A stretch of 64,000 nt of DNA from Terriglobus sp. TAA 43 (GCF_000800015.1 NZ_JUGR01000003.1:275071-339070); one strand, 5' to 3'; numbered from the stretch's first letter, positions 8,357 to 17,206 are shown. Numbers and translations are program-made. The notes: generated by a model not told the origin, from the sequence alone.

Positions 8357-9099
8357 CGCCGCCTCTTCGCAAGGTAGAGCGGAGCGGCATGCACCGTTTG
8401 CTTCCGTCTCGTTATAGCGAAACAGGAACGGTTCTCGATGATCTCGCTGAGGACGAAGAGATGCTTGAGAAATTGATTCGTCTGGACGGGGCAACGAATG
8501 ATCGTATTCAGGGTGAACAATTTGGACTCCCGGGTATCAGCACGTATGAACTGATCTATGGCATAGCCAACGCTCACATTGTTCGCGCAGCTTTTCTTCA
8601 CCCCAGCCCAACGGGAGCGCGTTTCAGTGGTCCAACTCGGGGTGCGTGGTATGCCGGTGACAAATTGGAAACATCCTTCGCTGAAGTCAGCTATCACAAG
8701 GCCAAACGACTCGCCGACATCATTGTTCCCGAATCCGTAGCTGGCGTCCCAGAATCCGAATCATCGACCTACGACGACTGGCTCGCGGACTTTCACGGCG
8801 AGTTCCATTCGTTAGAACCCGCGACGAACTATGCCACTTGCCTGGTACCGGAACCTGTTCCTGCATGCTATGCGGAGCCACAGAAGCTCGCTCAAGCACT
8901 AATGAAGGAGAAATCCAACGGGATCCTCTATCCCAGCGTGAGAAAAAAAGGTGGCCGTTGCCTAGTATGCTTCCGGCCAGCTTTGGTCTATCGTCCTCGC
9001 CGCGACAAACGATACCTCCTCTCCCTTTATTGGGATAGGAATCGATACCGGCAAGAAATTCACGAAGTCCCCCTAAAACAATCTCGAAATCGCCCCTGA
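8353..9099 (+). CDS. RES-domain toxin (probable NAD-consuming)
   Basis: A 248-residue RES-domain protein beginning at a GTG that overlaps the antitoxin stop. Domain landmarks are GARFSGPTRGAWYAGD (conserved Arg and Tyr), ETSFAEVSYH (conserved Glu) and NGILYPSVRKKGGRCL (the Ser for which the family is named). RES toxins characterised elsewhere degrade NAD+ or ADP-ribosylate targets to arrest growth. The protein is somewhat longer than many RES toxins (about 150-230 residues) because of an N-terminal extension of about 85 residues. The key residues seem intact, so the module is probably functional. Confidence 0.88.
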   Translation: MTPPLRKVERSGMHRLLPSRYSETGTVLDDLAEDEEMLEKLIRLDGATNDRIQGEQFGLPGISTYELIYGIANAHIVRAAFLHPSPTGARFSGPTRGAWYAGDKLETSFAEVSYHKAKRLADIIVPESVAGVPESESSTYDDWLADFHGEFHSLEPATNYATCLVPEPVPACYAEPQKLAQALMKEKSNGILYPSVRKKGGRCLVCFRPALVYRPRRDKRYLLSLYWDRNRYRQEIHEVPLKQSRNRP

Positions 9100-9332
9100 G
9101 TTTGGCCAAGCTCGTTTCTACTCGCTGCCCGTCATCATGTTTCCGTGAGAGGATGAAGGCGTTCTCGCATCGCAGGCTGGGCTCGCTACCACTGTTTGAC
9201 GGACATTTATCCGTCGCGGATCACGACTTTAGGAAAGTCTTAGCCGAATCGGCAACACACGCCTGATGTGGTCTTATAGAGGCGTTTGTTCGATTCTCTT
9301 CGCCACTCAACCTCGAGTTTGTCGCTACCCTA

Positions 9333-10826
9333 TTACGGCATGCAAGCAAAGTTCGATGCGGCATCTATGCTTCCGTGGCCTTTGTATTTCGCGATCAGCG
9401 GATAAACGCAGAGGGGCCGAGTTCGATCGACTTGCCCGTTCGTTTGGTGAGAAGAGAGAACTTCTGACGGAACCTTTCCTTTCTCGACCCAAAGCTCCAT
9501 CAATTCAATCTTGTCGAAACGATCCGGCCCCTCTCCCCCGGAACAGTGAGCCATACCGGGCGCCATAAACAACCTGGCCCAGTCCTGATGTTTGCCGTCA
9601 TCTCCATTTGCGGCCAGCGTCGCTTGATAGAACTCGACCGTCGACATAGGGGCCACTTGCTGGTCCGCCCAGCCGTGATACAGCAGGAGTTTGCCGTTAC
9701 GTTTCGCGAACGCGCGCAGATCAGGGTCCAATGCGTCTATCCCTTTGTTGGCCATGTTTGCTTTTGCTGCATCACGTGTGAGATTGAAGCTCTTCCAATC
9801 CCACGACGGGTCCTGGTAGACCACATACCGAAACTGGTCCCAAAACAATTCCGCAGGTTCTTTGCCATCTGACAACCGTGACCATCGCATTTCCGTTCCA
9901 GGTTCGAGGCGTGGAAAGTAGATTGCACCCTTTCTATCCTTAACGGGACTGATCATGATCTCGGCACTGTGAACCTGCTTTGCAGTCAAGCAATCAAGAC
10001 GATCCTCACCCTTGCATTCGAGCTTCTTGAAATCCACTTTGCATGTCTCGGGACTCTCGATGAGCCCGTCCTTCAAGCCGTCATTCGTATCGCAGGCGTT
10101 CAGCACGGCTTGATGTAGCATGGCGTATTTGGTCGCCGGGATGTATGCCTGTGGATCCTTGAACGTCTCATTGGCAATCCAAAGTGCCCAAGCATTGCGG
10201 CGCATATCCGCAGGATCACCTGCGATGATGCCATCAAATTCCTCCGGGTAGCGCGCTGCCTGAATAAGTCCTTCGCGACCACCACCGGAACACCCGTTCC
10301 AATACGAATACTTTGGAGCCTCGCCATAAAAGGCACGCACTAGCGACTTTGCGACCACCGTCATTTCGTGTTCTGAGCGATATGCAAAGTCGATGAACTT
10401 TTGAGGATGACCCAACAAGAACTGCGCACTTGAACCTCGATGCCCATCGTCTGTCGCGCTCACAGCGTACCCACGTCGAATACCTTCCGCAAGCGCGTCA
10501 TACGCAATTGATCCGCCCCACCCGCCGGAGCCAACCGCCATGAACTTTCCGTTCCAGCCGACGATTGGCAACCAGACCTCAACCCCGATGTCCGAGTCAG
10601 CAGTGGGATGAAGCGATGCAATCACTCGACAGAACGCTGGCAACGTCGTTGCTGCAGCCGCATGAAGTTCCGGGAGAGTGGATCCCGCTGGAACGAGTTT
10701 CGCGGTTGAAATTCTGGTTGTGGACGAACCTGTGGTCGACAGCGCCTCGCAGGACTGTCCCCGCGCGCCGCCGGCCGTCGCGATTACTGCCACAACAAAC
10801 GCAATCCAAACTCTCGTCATAGTCAT
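9333..10826 (-). CDS. Secreted tannase/feruloyl esterase family hydrolase
   Basis: A 497-residue esterase with a signal peptide (WIAFVVAVIATAGGARGQ). The catalytic Ser lies in WNGCSGGGREGL near residue 180, the Asp in HGWADQQVAP and the His in GMAHCSGGEGP. The Cys before the Ser and the Cys after the His match the CS-D-HC disulfide arrangement of this family. Substrates are esters of gallic or ferulic acid in plant material. The ATG at 10826 is preferred because it directly precedes the signal peptide; the frame is open 15 codons further upstream. It stands alone between the toxin module and a decayed regulator. Confidence 0.88.
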   Translation of the reverse strand: MTMTRVWIAFVVAVIATAGGARGQSCEALSTTGSSTTRISTAKLVPAGSTLPELHAAAATTLPAFCRVIASLHPTADSDIGVEVWLPIVGWNGKFMAVGSGGWGGSIAYDALAEGIRRGYAVSATDDGHRGSSAQFLLGHPQKFIDFAYRSEHEMTVVAKSLVRAFYGEAPKYSYWNGCSGGGREGLIQAARYPEEFDGIIAGDPADMRRNAWALWIANETFKDPQAYIPATKYAMLHQAVLNACDTNDGLKDGLIESPETCKVDFKKLECKGEDRLDCLTAKQVHSAEIMISPVKDRKGAIYFPRLEPGTEMRWSRLSDGKEPAELFWDQFRYVVYQDPSWDWKSFNLTRDAAKANMANKGIDALDPDLRAFAKRNGKLLLYHGWADQQVAPMSTVEFYQATLAANGDDGKHQDWARLFMAPGMAHCSGGEGPDRFDKIELMELWVEKGKVPSEVLSSHQTNGQVDRTRPLCVYPLIAKYKGHGSIDAASNFACMP

Positions 10827-10929
10827 TGCACCGTTCATCATATGCGCGAACGATCTCGGTCTTACTCTCACAGGGCTCCACAGGTGGGATAGGAACCCGG
10901 AAAACGATTTTGTAAACTCGAGGTCTCAT

Positions 10930-11245
10930 GAGGCCTCCAGCGTCCTTGTTTTCGACGACAACCGTAACCGTTGCCAGGGACTGACAGAGTTGCTTACACG
11001 TCAAGGCTTTGAAATTTACACGGAATTCGGCGGAACGGAAGGCATTGCTTGCGCACGGTCTATTCACCCGGACGCCCTGCTGCTGGATCTCCATATGCTG
11101 AACATGGACGGAGTCGAAGTCACAGCGGTACTCCGTAAGATCCATCCATGGAGACGGTCGCAATCATTCTTCTCACCGTGGAGAGCGCCCCGTTTCCACG
11201 CGCAGCTCCGATGCTTACGTCACGTACCCAATTGAGACAACGACG
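10930..11245 (+). pseudogene. Response-regulator receiver domain, frameshifted remnant
   Basis: Translation gives SSVLVFDDNRNRCQGLTELL, then DALLLDLHMLNMDG with the phospho-acceptor Asp, then VTAVLRKIHP. This is a recognisable CheY-like receiver. At about 11148 the homology jumps to the next frame (METVAIILLTVES, the beta-4 region) and then fades. No start codon in frame and no output domain are visible, and the 5' end overlaps the start of the tannase gene. It is a dead fragment, perhaps of a histidine kinase or regulator with a C-terminal receiver. Confidence 0.6.
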
Positions 11246-11462
11246 CTCACGTTGGTGCTGCTGGGTTGCATCGAGAGGCGGAAACAGCAACCACAGGGCT
11301 GCTGTCCTCAAGCCCTGCGAATCTCACGCTCGTGCTGTTCGGACCCGGAGTCGTGTTCTCTGCGTTCGCCTAGCTATGTGGTCCGAACCGGTAATCCGTC
11401 TCGCCTCAACAAAGCGGGCCGCAAGAGAACACGCTGGCGGTCCACTCGGGTAAAGTAAAAGT

Positions 11463-12236
11463 GTGCGAGTTGCCATCGTCACCGGAGCGGCGCAAGGAAT
11501 AGGGCGCAGGACTTCCGAGTTTCTAGCGCAGTCTGGTTATGCCCTTTTGCTGCTCGATCTGCAGCCCTGCGAAGGCCTGCTAGCCGCACTGCGCGCGGCG
11601 GGCTCTGAGGTTGAAGCACTCGTCGGTGACATAACCGACGAAGCGTTCATCGCATCGGCCGTCTCGGTTGTTATGGAACGTTGGGGCAGGGTCGACGTCC
11701 TCGTCAACAATGCAGGTATTAGCTTCATCGCTCCTGCTGAGACGATTGAAGCCTCTGCCTTTCGACGCGTGCTTGAGGTAAATCTCGTCGCACCTTTTCT
11801 TCTCTCGCGTGCCTTCGGCTCCATCATGCTCGAGCAGCGAGAAGGCAGTATTGTCAATGTTGCATCCATCGCCGGTTTGGTCGGTATCAGCGACCGCACC
11901 GCCTATAACGCTTCGAAGCACGGCCTGATCGGGCTGACGCGTACTCTTGCTGCAGAATGGGGAGGTCGCGGCATTCGAGTCAACGCTGTGTGCCCTGGCT
12001 GGGTGAAAACAGAGATGGATGTTGCAGACCAAGCCGGCGGTGGCTATACGGACGACGACATCACAGGCCGCGTCCCCATGGGTCGTTTCGCCAGCCCGGA
12101 CGACATCGCTCGCACCATCCTTTTCCTTGGCGACCCGGCACAAAGCGGCTTCATCAACGGTCAGGCGTTGGCAATTGATGGTGGCTGGACTGCCGACGGA
12201 AGCTGGCAGAGCCTGCGCATCAGTAAGCGTTCCTAA
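11463..12236 (+). CDS. SDR-family NAD(P)-dependent oxidoreductase
   Basis: A 257-residue classical short-chain dehydrogenase. It carries the cofactor motif TGAAQGIG, the NNAG motif (VLVNNAGISF), the catalytic Ser in VASIAGLVG, and the catalytic YNASK in TAYNASKHGL. The C-terminal GFINGQALAIDGGW is typical of 3-oxoacyl-ACP reductase-like or glucose-dehydrogenase-like members. The start is GTG at 11463. It stands as a single gene between pseudogenes. The substrate cannot be assigned. Confidence 0.9.
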   Translation: MRVAIVTGAAQGIGRRTSEFLAQSGYALLLLDLQPCEGLLAALRAAGSEVEALVGDITDEAFIASAVSVVMERWGRVDVLVNNAGISFIAPAETIEASAFRRVLEVNLVAPFLLSRAFGSIMLEQREGSIVNVASIAGLVGISDRTAYNASKHGLIGLTRTLAAEWGGRGIRVNAVCPGWVKTEMDVADQAGGGYTDDDITGRVPMGRFASPDDIARTILFLGDPAQSGFINGQALAIDGGWTADGSWQSLRISKRS

Positions 12237-12378
12237 GCTCGGACCGCCTACTGGTAGCTCGCGAGGGGCGCGAGAGAGCATCATCCTTTAACAAACGCCA
12301 ACACGATTGGCCAACAACGCCGTCATCAAGTTGCCCAAGAAGACAGCCAGCACAGCCCGCCACACCGTCCGAAAGCGC

Positions 12379-13065
12379 TCAGTCGTAACGCAGAGCTACC
12401 ATGGGATCGATGGATGCGGCGCGACGTGACGGAATCCATGCCGAAAGTAAGGTGATGATGGCGATGCCCAACGTTGCCGCAATAAACACGATTGGATCGG
12501 ACGGGCTCATCTGATAGAGCTGAGACCGTAACAGTCGTGTCGCCACCAGCGTGGCAGGCAGGCCTATCGCCAGGCCAATCACCAACAGAGATAACGATTC
12601 ACGTAGTACCAACCACTGCACACCGCCATTTCTGGCGCCCAGGGCCATACTAATGCCAATCTCGTTAGTGCGGCGAGCCACGCTGAAGCTCATCACATCA
12701 TAAAGACCGATCGCAGAGCAATACGGCAAGCATTGCAAAGGTGTAAGTCAGGCGAGAGATGAGTGTCTCGCTGCTGGTGAACGAATTCAGGTGTTCCTGC
12801 ATGGTGTAGACGTTCAGGATAGGCAGGTTAGGGTCGATTGAGTGCGATGCGCCGCGTACGGCCTGCGTGGTCATTGCCGGATCACCCGCAGTGCGGACGA
12901 GGATTGTGGCGGCAAAACTATCCCGTGTCCCCTGTCCTCTGTGAGCTGGGCCACGGGAAGGTAAATCATCGGTTCGGTCATTGTACCGCGAAGTTCAAAG
13001 GTGCGCGTATCGCGAGCAATGCCAATGATGTTCCATGAGCTATTTGTGGTATCGAGTTTGAACAA
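12379..13065 (-). pseudogene. ADOP-family FtsX-like permease, frameshifted C-terminal remnant
   Basis: Three consecutive frames together give the C-terminal quarter of an acidobacterial duplicated orphan permease (MacB/FtsX-like). The first is WNIIGIARDTRTFELRG with MIYLPVAQLTEDRG, the second (after about 12930) ILVRTAGDPAMTT and LNVYTMQEHLNSF, and the third (after about 12720) SVARRTNEIGISMALGA through IPSRRAASIDPMVALRYD. The junctions are single-base slips with no gap in homology. The N-terminal membrane segment and most of the periplasmic domain are missing. Intact ADOPs exceed 800 residues, so this is a decayed stump. Confidence 0.75.
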
Positions 13066-13068
13066 TGC

Positions 13069-13490
13069 TTAAGCTGTCAGTGTCGATGAAGCGGGATTTT
13101 GACCAGTGATCAGTCGGCCATCGGCGATTGTGAAGGGCTCCCAGTTCTTCTTCTTTTCGAAGATCGCACCAAGCCTTAGCAACTCATCTTCGGCGAGGAA
13201 TGCGACGACCTTGGTCAGCTGAACCTCTTCCTCCTCGCCGTTCGTGAAACCAGTCACCTGTTTACCTTTCACTAAGGGTTCGCCCTTGTACTTCACATGA
13301 CGCAACACACCCGAAGATTGGCAAGCCAACGCGATAGGCTTCCCGGAATCGTAGAACGATTCAAGAAGGGCGATCGAGACCGGATCTCCGCCAGATCCCA
13401 CATCGGCCCGTGCCCTTCCGTGTAGAGGCCGTGTCGAAATCCTCTGCTCGTACTTTGGAAGTGCTTTACCGTATTTGCGAAGGAGAGCGG
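13069..13490 (-). pseudogene. PfpI/Hsp31-like (DJ-1 superfamily) protein, frameshifted and 5'-truncated
   Basis: The main frame encodes 110 residues, including IALLESFYDSGKPIALACQS (with the nucleophile-position Cys) and KGKQVTGFTNGEEEEVQLTK, typical of the Hsp31/chaperone-like DJ-1 group. Upstream, the expected GGHGPMWDLAED segment is found as TEGHGPMWDLAE in a second frame, and KVRAEDFDT in a third. At least two frameshifts (near 13400 and 13425) therefore separate them. The N-terminal third is absent, and homology stops where repeat copy 1 begins. The 3' end lies three bases from the ADOP remnant. Confidence 0.65.
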
Positions 13491-13653
13491 CGAAGCGGAA
13501 CGGAAAGGGCCAAGCGCAACGAAGGTCTGCACGAGCCGAAGGTGCGGAAGATTGGGGACACCCTTACGCCGCGCCAAGGAGGAGTCCTCAGCAAAGCTTG
13601 GTTTCCTTGTCTGCGCGTGGGACGCGCGCTCCAACTAAGGGAGGGCGTTGCGG
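13488..13653 (+). repeat. Structured interspersed element, copy 1 (5' module missing)
   Basis: This copy shares with those at 56050 and 60928 a core running from AACGAAGGTCTGCAC through a GCGG...CCGC stem to a GC-rich terminal hairpin. Here the terminal hairpin is GCGCGT-GGG-ACGCGC at 13613-13627. Nested inside the long stem is a GGG-ACA-CCC hairpin. The roughly 95-bp 5' module seen in the other copies is absent; instead the element abuts the truncated PfpI-like pseudogene. Downstream it keeps the AGGGCGTTGCG tail also seen in copy 3. Confidence 0.7.
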
Positions 13654-13869
13654 CAAGTAACGTCCGGCTGATGTGGGTGGCAAAACACACACGAAGCGCC
13701 GGAGACAGAGAGGTATTCCTCCCACCAAGCCAGCTCAGTCCTCAACCGCCGGATACGCGGGTCCTTGACACGAACAGGTATCGAGCCGGTTGGATTCCGA
13801 CAAGTCCGCGAGTGTGCTTTCCGCCTACTCCTGGGATTCAAGGGAAAACTGCCAGGCGCGCTCTGCTCA

Positions 13870-14256
13870 TTAGCACAACGTTGCATTGGGGTTATGGAAT
13901 GTGTCTGCATTGTCTGCATCGTTTCGGTCGATGCATGCGAAGTCCTTCTCGATGGCGATATGTAACGTCGCTCCACCAAACAGAACCTGTTCCGCGTACA
14001 GTCCGACTGCTGCATCGCTCACTGCCCAGGACCGTATCACCTCGCTCGGCACGGCGACGCGAATGGACGCTCCTCTCAAGCCTGCCGAGATCGCCTCATA
14101 AGACGGGCGATGCTTGATCGAGTAGCAGAAACGGTCGGCGGAACTGTCGAAAGCGAAGGACGTAAACGCGGAGATTTCTCCCTCGTCTGCCAGTTTGGCG
14201 ACCTCTGTCCGAAGAAGTCGGAATCGGATCGAATTGTCCTTGATGCGCAACTTCAA
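13870..14256 (-). CDS. DUF7009-like protein, paralogue 1 (nitrate operon)
   Basis: A 128-residue protein starting at TTG (14256) with AAGGAG nine bases upstream. It begins LRIKDNSIRFRLLRTEV and ends with IEKDFACIDR, an acidic stretch (NDADNADTF) and a C-terminal Cys. The same pattern occurs in the protein at 31911-32285. I recall this family as DUF7009, of unknown function. No signal peptide or membrane segment is present. It is the last gene of the nitrate operon, 12 bases after the outer-membrane channel. Position and two conserved cysteines suggest an accessory role in molybdoenzyme or metal handling (inference only). Confidence 0.8.
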   Translation of the reverse strand: MKLRIKDNSIRFRLLRTEVAKLADEGEISAFTSFAFDSSADRFCYSIKHRPSYEAISAGLRGASIRVAVPSEVIRSWAVSDAAVGLYAEQVLFGGATLHIAIEKDFACIDRNDADNADTFHNPNATLC

Positions 14257-14268
14257 GCGGCACGCTCC

Positions 14269-15717
14269 TTAAAGATGTTTTTGGAACCTATAGTTCAATT
14301 CCAGATAGCCATAGTTCGAGTCACGCATACGCGGATACGTTCCCGCAATAACCGTCTTTCCATACGCATGTGCATAGTAGGCAGCGAGTGAAACACGAGG
14401 CGTCACTGCATAATCTGTGCTGATGTCGAAGAGAGACGAAAAGCTGTTGTGTCCATTCGATGGGCGCCCTGTGTATCCAAAGACTTTGGAATCAAAGGCA
14501 CCTCCGCCCTGATACCAGAGGTCCTGGTTCGACGTGAGCTGCAGGAAATGGAGATCACTTCGGATCTCCACCTTCTTCCCCGGAGTGTCGACCATCTGCA
14601 TGAAGCTGTCGGTGGAATTCATCAGGTTATAGAACGGATCGCGTGCATACACTCGCGGCGTTGGGAGGATCTGAAAGAACGTGTTGTGTTTCCCATCGTT
14701 GGGATTGTTGTCGCCAGTCGAGCGGAAATAGCCTCCACGCACCCACGGCATGGATGACACGGTACTTAGTTTCAGACCACCTTCGATCGCAACAGCGCCG
14801 GCAGAGTGATCCAATAATCCCCAATGGCCACTCTGCCCTGCGCCCCACACCACGAAATCCAGAGCCGCTCTCCCCACGGGGATCGCAGCAACAAGATCCC
14901 CACCATAGGTCCCGATGCGAATGTTTGAATGATCCAAAGCTCTTGCTGCCGCGGAGCGGTTATCTGTCTTGGCAATCCCGGTGCGTCCGTCGTGATAGCC
15001 GAGGCCAAAGCCACGGAGTATTGCATGCTGTCCGACTGAGTGAGAGTACGACGCATACTGAATATCAACGTTAAGTTCGGGATTGGCGTTCATATTGAAG
15101 ACACCTTGGGTGACGCGGCCAGCCATAGCCGTCATATCCCACCCTTTGTTTCCGACCTTCACATCGATACCGTCGAAGGATCTCTGGCCGTTCGAAAATC
15201 CAAAATTGCCAACAAGACGTTGTGCGACGCGATTGGTTTGTAGCCATCGAACGGATGTATCCTTCGGCGTTCCCTCCTGTCCGTCGAAGAACTCAAAACG
15301 ACCAACACGGACGGAATCGAAGTCATTGTGAAAGTGATAGCGAAGGTAGCCCTGCCGAAACGATGCCGCAGCCGGGTAGGCATTGTTACTGTTCGCGGCG
15401 TAATACGTGCCACCAAGTCCAAGCTGTCCTTGTGCCGCCACGGAAGAGACAGCATCGGTGGGAAGAGCCAACTCTGCACTTTGTCCAAGGTCCAACATGT
15501 AATCCAGGTTATGTATTCGCTGCGTCAGGGAAAGACGCAGCAACGAGTCTTGATGCCCATAGACTTCGCTCGTTGGCGTCGCAGAAAACCATTGGGTTGC
15601 GTTCGTCCTTTGGCGAATCGAGACGGAGACAGTTGGGTCCCCTGTTGCCGGGGAGGACGTTTGAGCAGACAACAAGGGAGCGGAACTCGCAAGCGCGAGC
15701 ACGAAGAGTGATTTCAC
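14269..15717 (-). CDS. Alginate-export-type outer-membrane beta-barrel channel
   Basis: A 482-residue outer-membrane protein with a signal peptide (SLFVLALASSAPLLSAQ), many alternating amphipathic strands, and a C-terminal aromatic strand (NYGYLELNYRFQKHL). RVGRFEFFDGQEG resembles the alginate_exp barrel family. The GTG at 15717 is chosen because AGGAGA precedes it at proper spacing; in-frame codons further upstream lack a good site. It lies 100 bp after narK in the same direction and just before the DUF7009-like gene. This suggests a channel that lets nitrate or nitrite cross the outer membrane; such barrels usually pass anionic solutes. Confidence 0.8.
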   Translation of the reverse strand: MKSLFVLALASSAPLLSAQTSSPATGDPTVSVSIRQRTNATQWFSATPTSEVYGHQDSLLRLSLTQRIHNLDYMLDLGQSAELALPTDAVSSVAAQGQLGLGGTYYAANSNNAYPAAASFRQGYLRYHFHNDFDSVRVGRFEFFDGQEGTPKDTSVRWLQTNRVAQRLVGNFGFSNGQRSFDGIDVKVGNKGWDMTAMAGRVTQGVFNMNANPELNVDIQYASYSHSVGQHAILRGFGLGYHDGRTGIAKTDNRSAAARALDHSNIRIGTYGGDLVAAIPVGRAALDFVVWGAGQSGHWGLLDHSAGAVAIEGGLKLSTVSSMPWVRGGYFRSTGDNNPNDGKHNTFFQILPTPRVYARDPFYNLMNSTDSFMQMVDTPGKKVEIRSDLHFLQLTSNQDLWYQGGGAFDSKVFGYTGRPSNGHNSFSSLFDISTDYAVTPRVSLAAYYAHAYGKTVIAGTYPRMRDSNYGYLELNYRFQKHL

Positions 15718-15817
15718 GTTAGTCTCCTGTTGATCCATGCGCTGACCCGACCGGGGCCACGCGCAGCTTAAGGCTTCGGGATACAAGCCCATTGTGGAGG
15801 AGCGAGTCTTCGCAGTT

Positions 15818-17077
15818 TCAGACCGCGATCGCGGGACTTACGGGAACAATCACCTCAGAGCTGTCAGGTGCAGGAGACATCGCTCTTCCGCCCTTTCCAA
15901 CCCATGTTCGTGTCCAACGTCGGGCAACGAGCCGCATCACGACCAACACCGCGATTGCGAACACTGCATAGATAGCAAAGCCTGCTGAGAAGGAACCGGT
16001 CTTTTGCTTCGAGATGCCAAGTACATTGGGCAGGATGCTTCCCCCAAGTGCGCCGATCTCACCAATCATGCCGCCCGCAATCGCCGTCGTGAGTGGCCAC
16101 CGCAACGGAACGAGCTGAAAGGTCGCGCCGTTACCAGCACCCAACGCCGCAAAGCACAACATGAAGAGAAGTGTTGTCGCGGCCAACGATGGGGATGTCG
16201 TAAGACCAAAGATGCCCGCGATGGCTACGAGAAAGACAACGGAGAGCGTCGTAATCCCGCCGATCTTATCGGACAACCAACCGCCCAACACACGTGTCGC
16301 GCTTCCCAGCAGCGTTGCCATCATGGTCAACGTGCCAGCCTCCGTTTTTGCCATGTGGAACTGCGACACAAACAACGAGGGCAGGAATGTTGCGAGTCCC
16401 AGGAAGCCGCCAAACGTGATGATGTAGATCAGGTTGAAGTACCAGCCATCGGCCTCCACAAGACACTTGAGGTGCTGCCCTAGAGTCTGGTGCTCTTTGT
16501 CAGGTGGTTCCTTCGCAAAGATGATCATGGTTAACAGAGGCAAGAGCATGAAGAGCGCAGCGACGCCGTATACGTTCGACCATCCGTAGACCTTCGCGAG
16601 ACGCGGTGCGAAGAAGGCAGCAAGCGCTGTTCCGCTATTCCCTGCTCCCGCAATCCCCATCGCGAGGCCCTTGTATTCTTTCGGAAACCATCCTGCTCCA
16701 AGTGATAGTGCGACACCGAAGCTAGCGCCTGCGGTTCCCAACAAGACGCCCATCGCGAGGACGTTTGAAAATGTATGGACAAAAAAGAAGCCATACATCA
16801 ACGCCGCAATGATGGTGAGCATCTCGATGATGGCCGCACTTTTACGTCCGATGTACTGACCAAGCACACCCAACGGGAAGCGCATCAATGCCCCTGCCAT
16901 GGTGGGTATGGAAACCATCAACCCTGTCTGTGCAGGGGAAAGATGAAACTGCTCGGTAATGAATGGCCCCATGGCACCATTGAGGACCCAGACAGCAAAG
17001 CTGAAGTCAAAGTACAGGAACGCTGCGAAGAGAGTTGGTGGATGTCCGGAACGTAAGAACGCCTTTGCGCTGGCCAT
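15818..17077 (-). CDS. narK: NarK-type nitrate/nitrite MFS transporter
   Basis: A 419-residue, twelve-segment major facilitator of the nitrate/nitrite porter family. It contains the nitrate signature region GAGNSGTALAAFFAPRLAK in TM5 and a second glycine-rich GAGNGATFQLVPLRW in TM11, together with a conserved Arg in the first half (ALMRFPLGVLGQ). It follows the nitrate reductase gene by 129 bp. That gap carries a perfect 14-bp palindrome, GCGGCCATGGCCGC, at 17187-17200. It should import nitrate and possibly extrude excess nitrite. NasA is a possible alternative symbol, but narK describes the family. Confidence 0.93.
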   Translation of the reverse strand: MASAKAFLRSGHPPTLFAAFLYFDFSFAVWVLNGAMGPFITEQFHLSPAQTGLMVSIPTMAGALMRFPLGVLGQYIGRKSAAIIEMLTIIAALMYGFFFVHTFSNVLAMGVLLGTAGASFGVALSLGAGWFPKEYKGLAMGIAGAGNSGTALAAFFAPRLAKVYGWSNVYGVAALFMLLPLLTMIIFAKEPPDKEHQTLGQHLKCLVEADGWYFNLIYIITFGGFLGLATFLPSLFVSQFHMAKTEAGTLTMMATLLGSATRVLGGWLSDKIGGITTLSVVFLVAIAGIFGLTTSPSLAATTLLFMLCFAALGAGNGATFQLVPLRWPLTTAIAGGMIGEIGALGGSILPNVLGISKQKTGSFSAGFAIYAVFAIAVLVVMRLVARRWTRTWVGKGGRAMSPAPDSSEVIVPVSPAIAV

Positions 17078-17206
17078 GATGTGGCTCCTAAAGTCGAAGT
17101 GAGTTTGGTTTGGAAACTACGCTTACGGCTTGTGCTGCGGAGCGAACGTCATGGTTCGACTCGTTACTGCGGGTGAAGCTCTCACGGCGGCCATGGCCGC
17201 GAGAAG

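Noticed and set aside
13410..14117. 235-codon plus-strand open frame
   Set aside because: It is composed of repeat copy 1 and antisense of the PfpI-like and DUF7009-like genes; arginine- and serine-rich translation is typical of a shadow frame.
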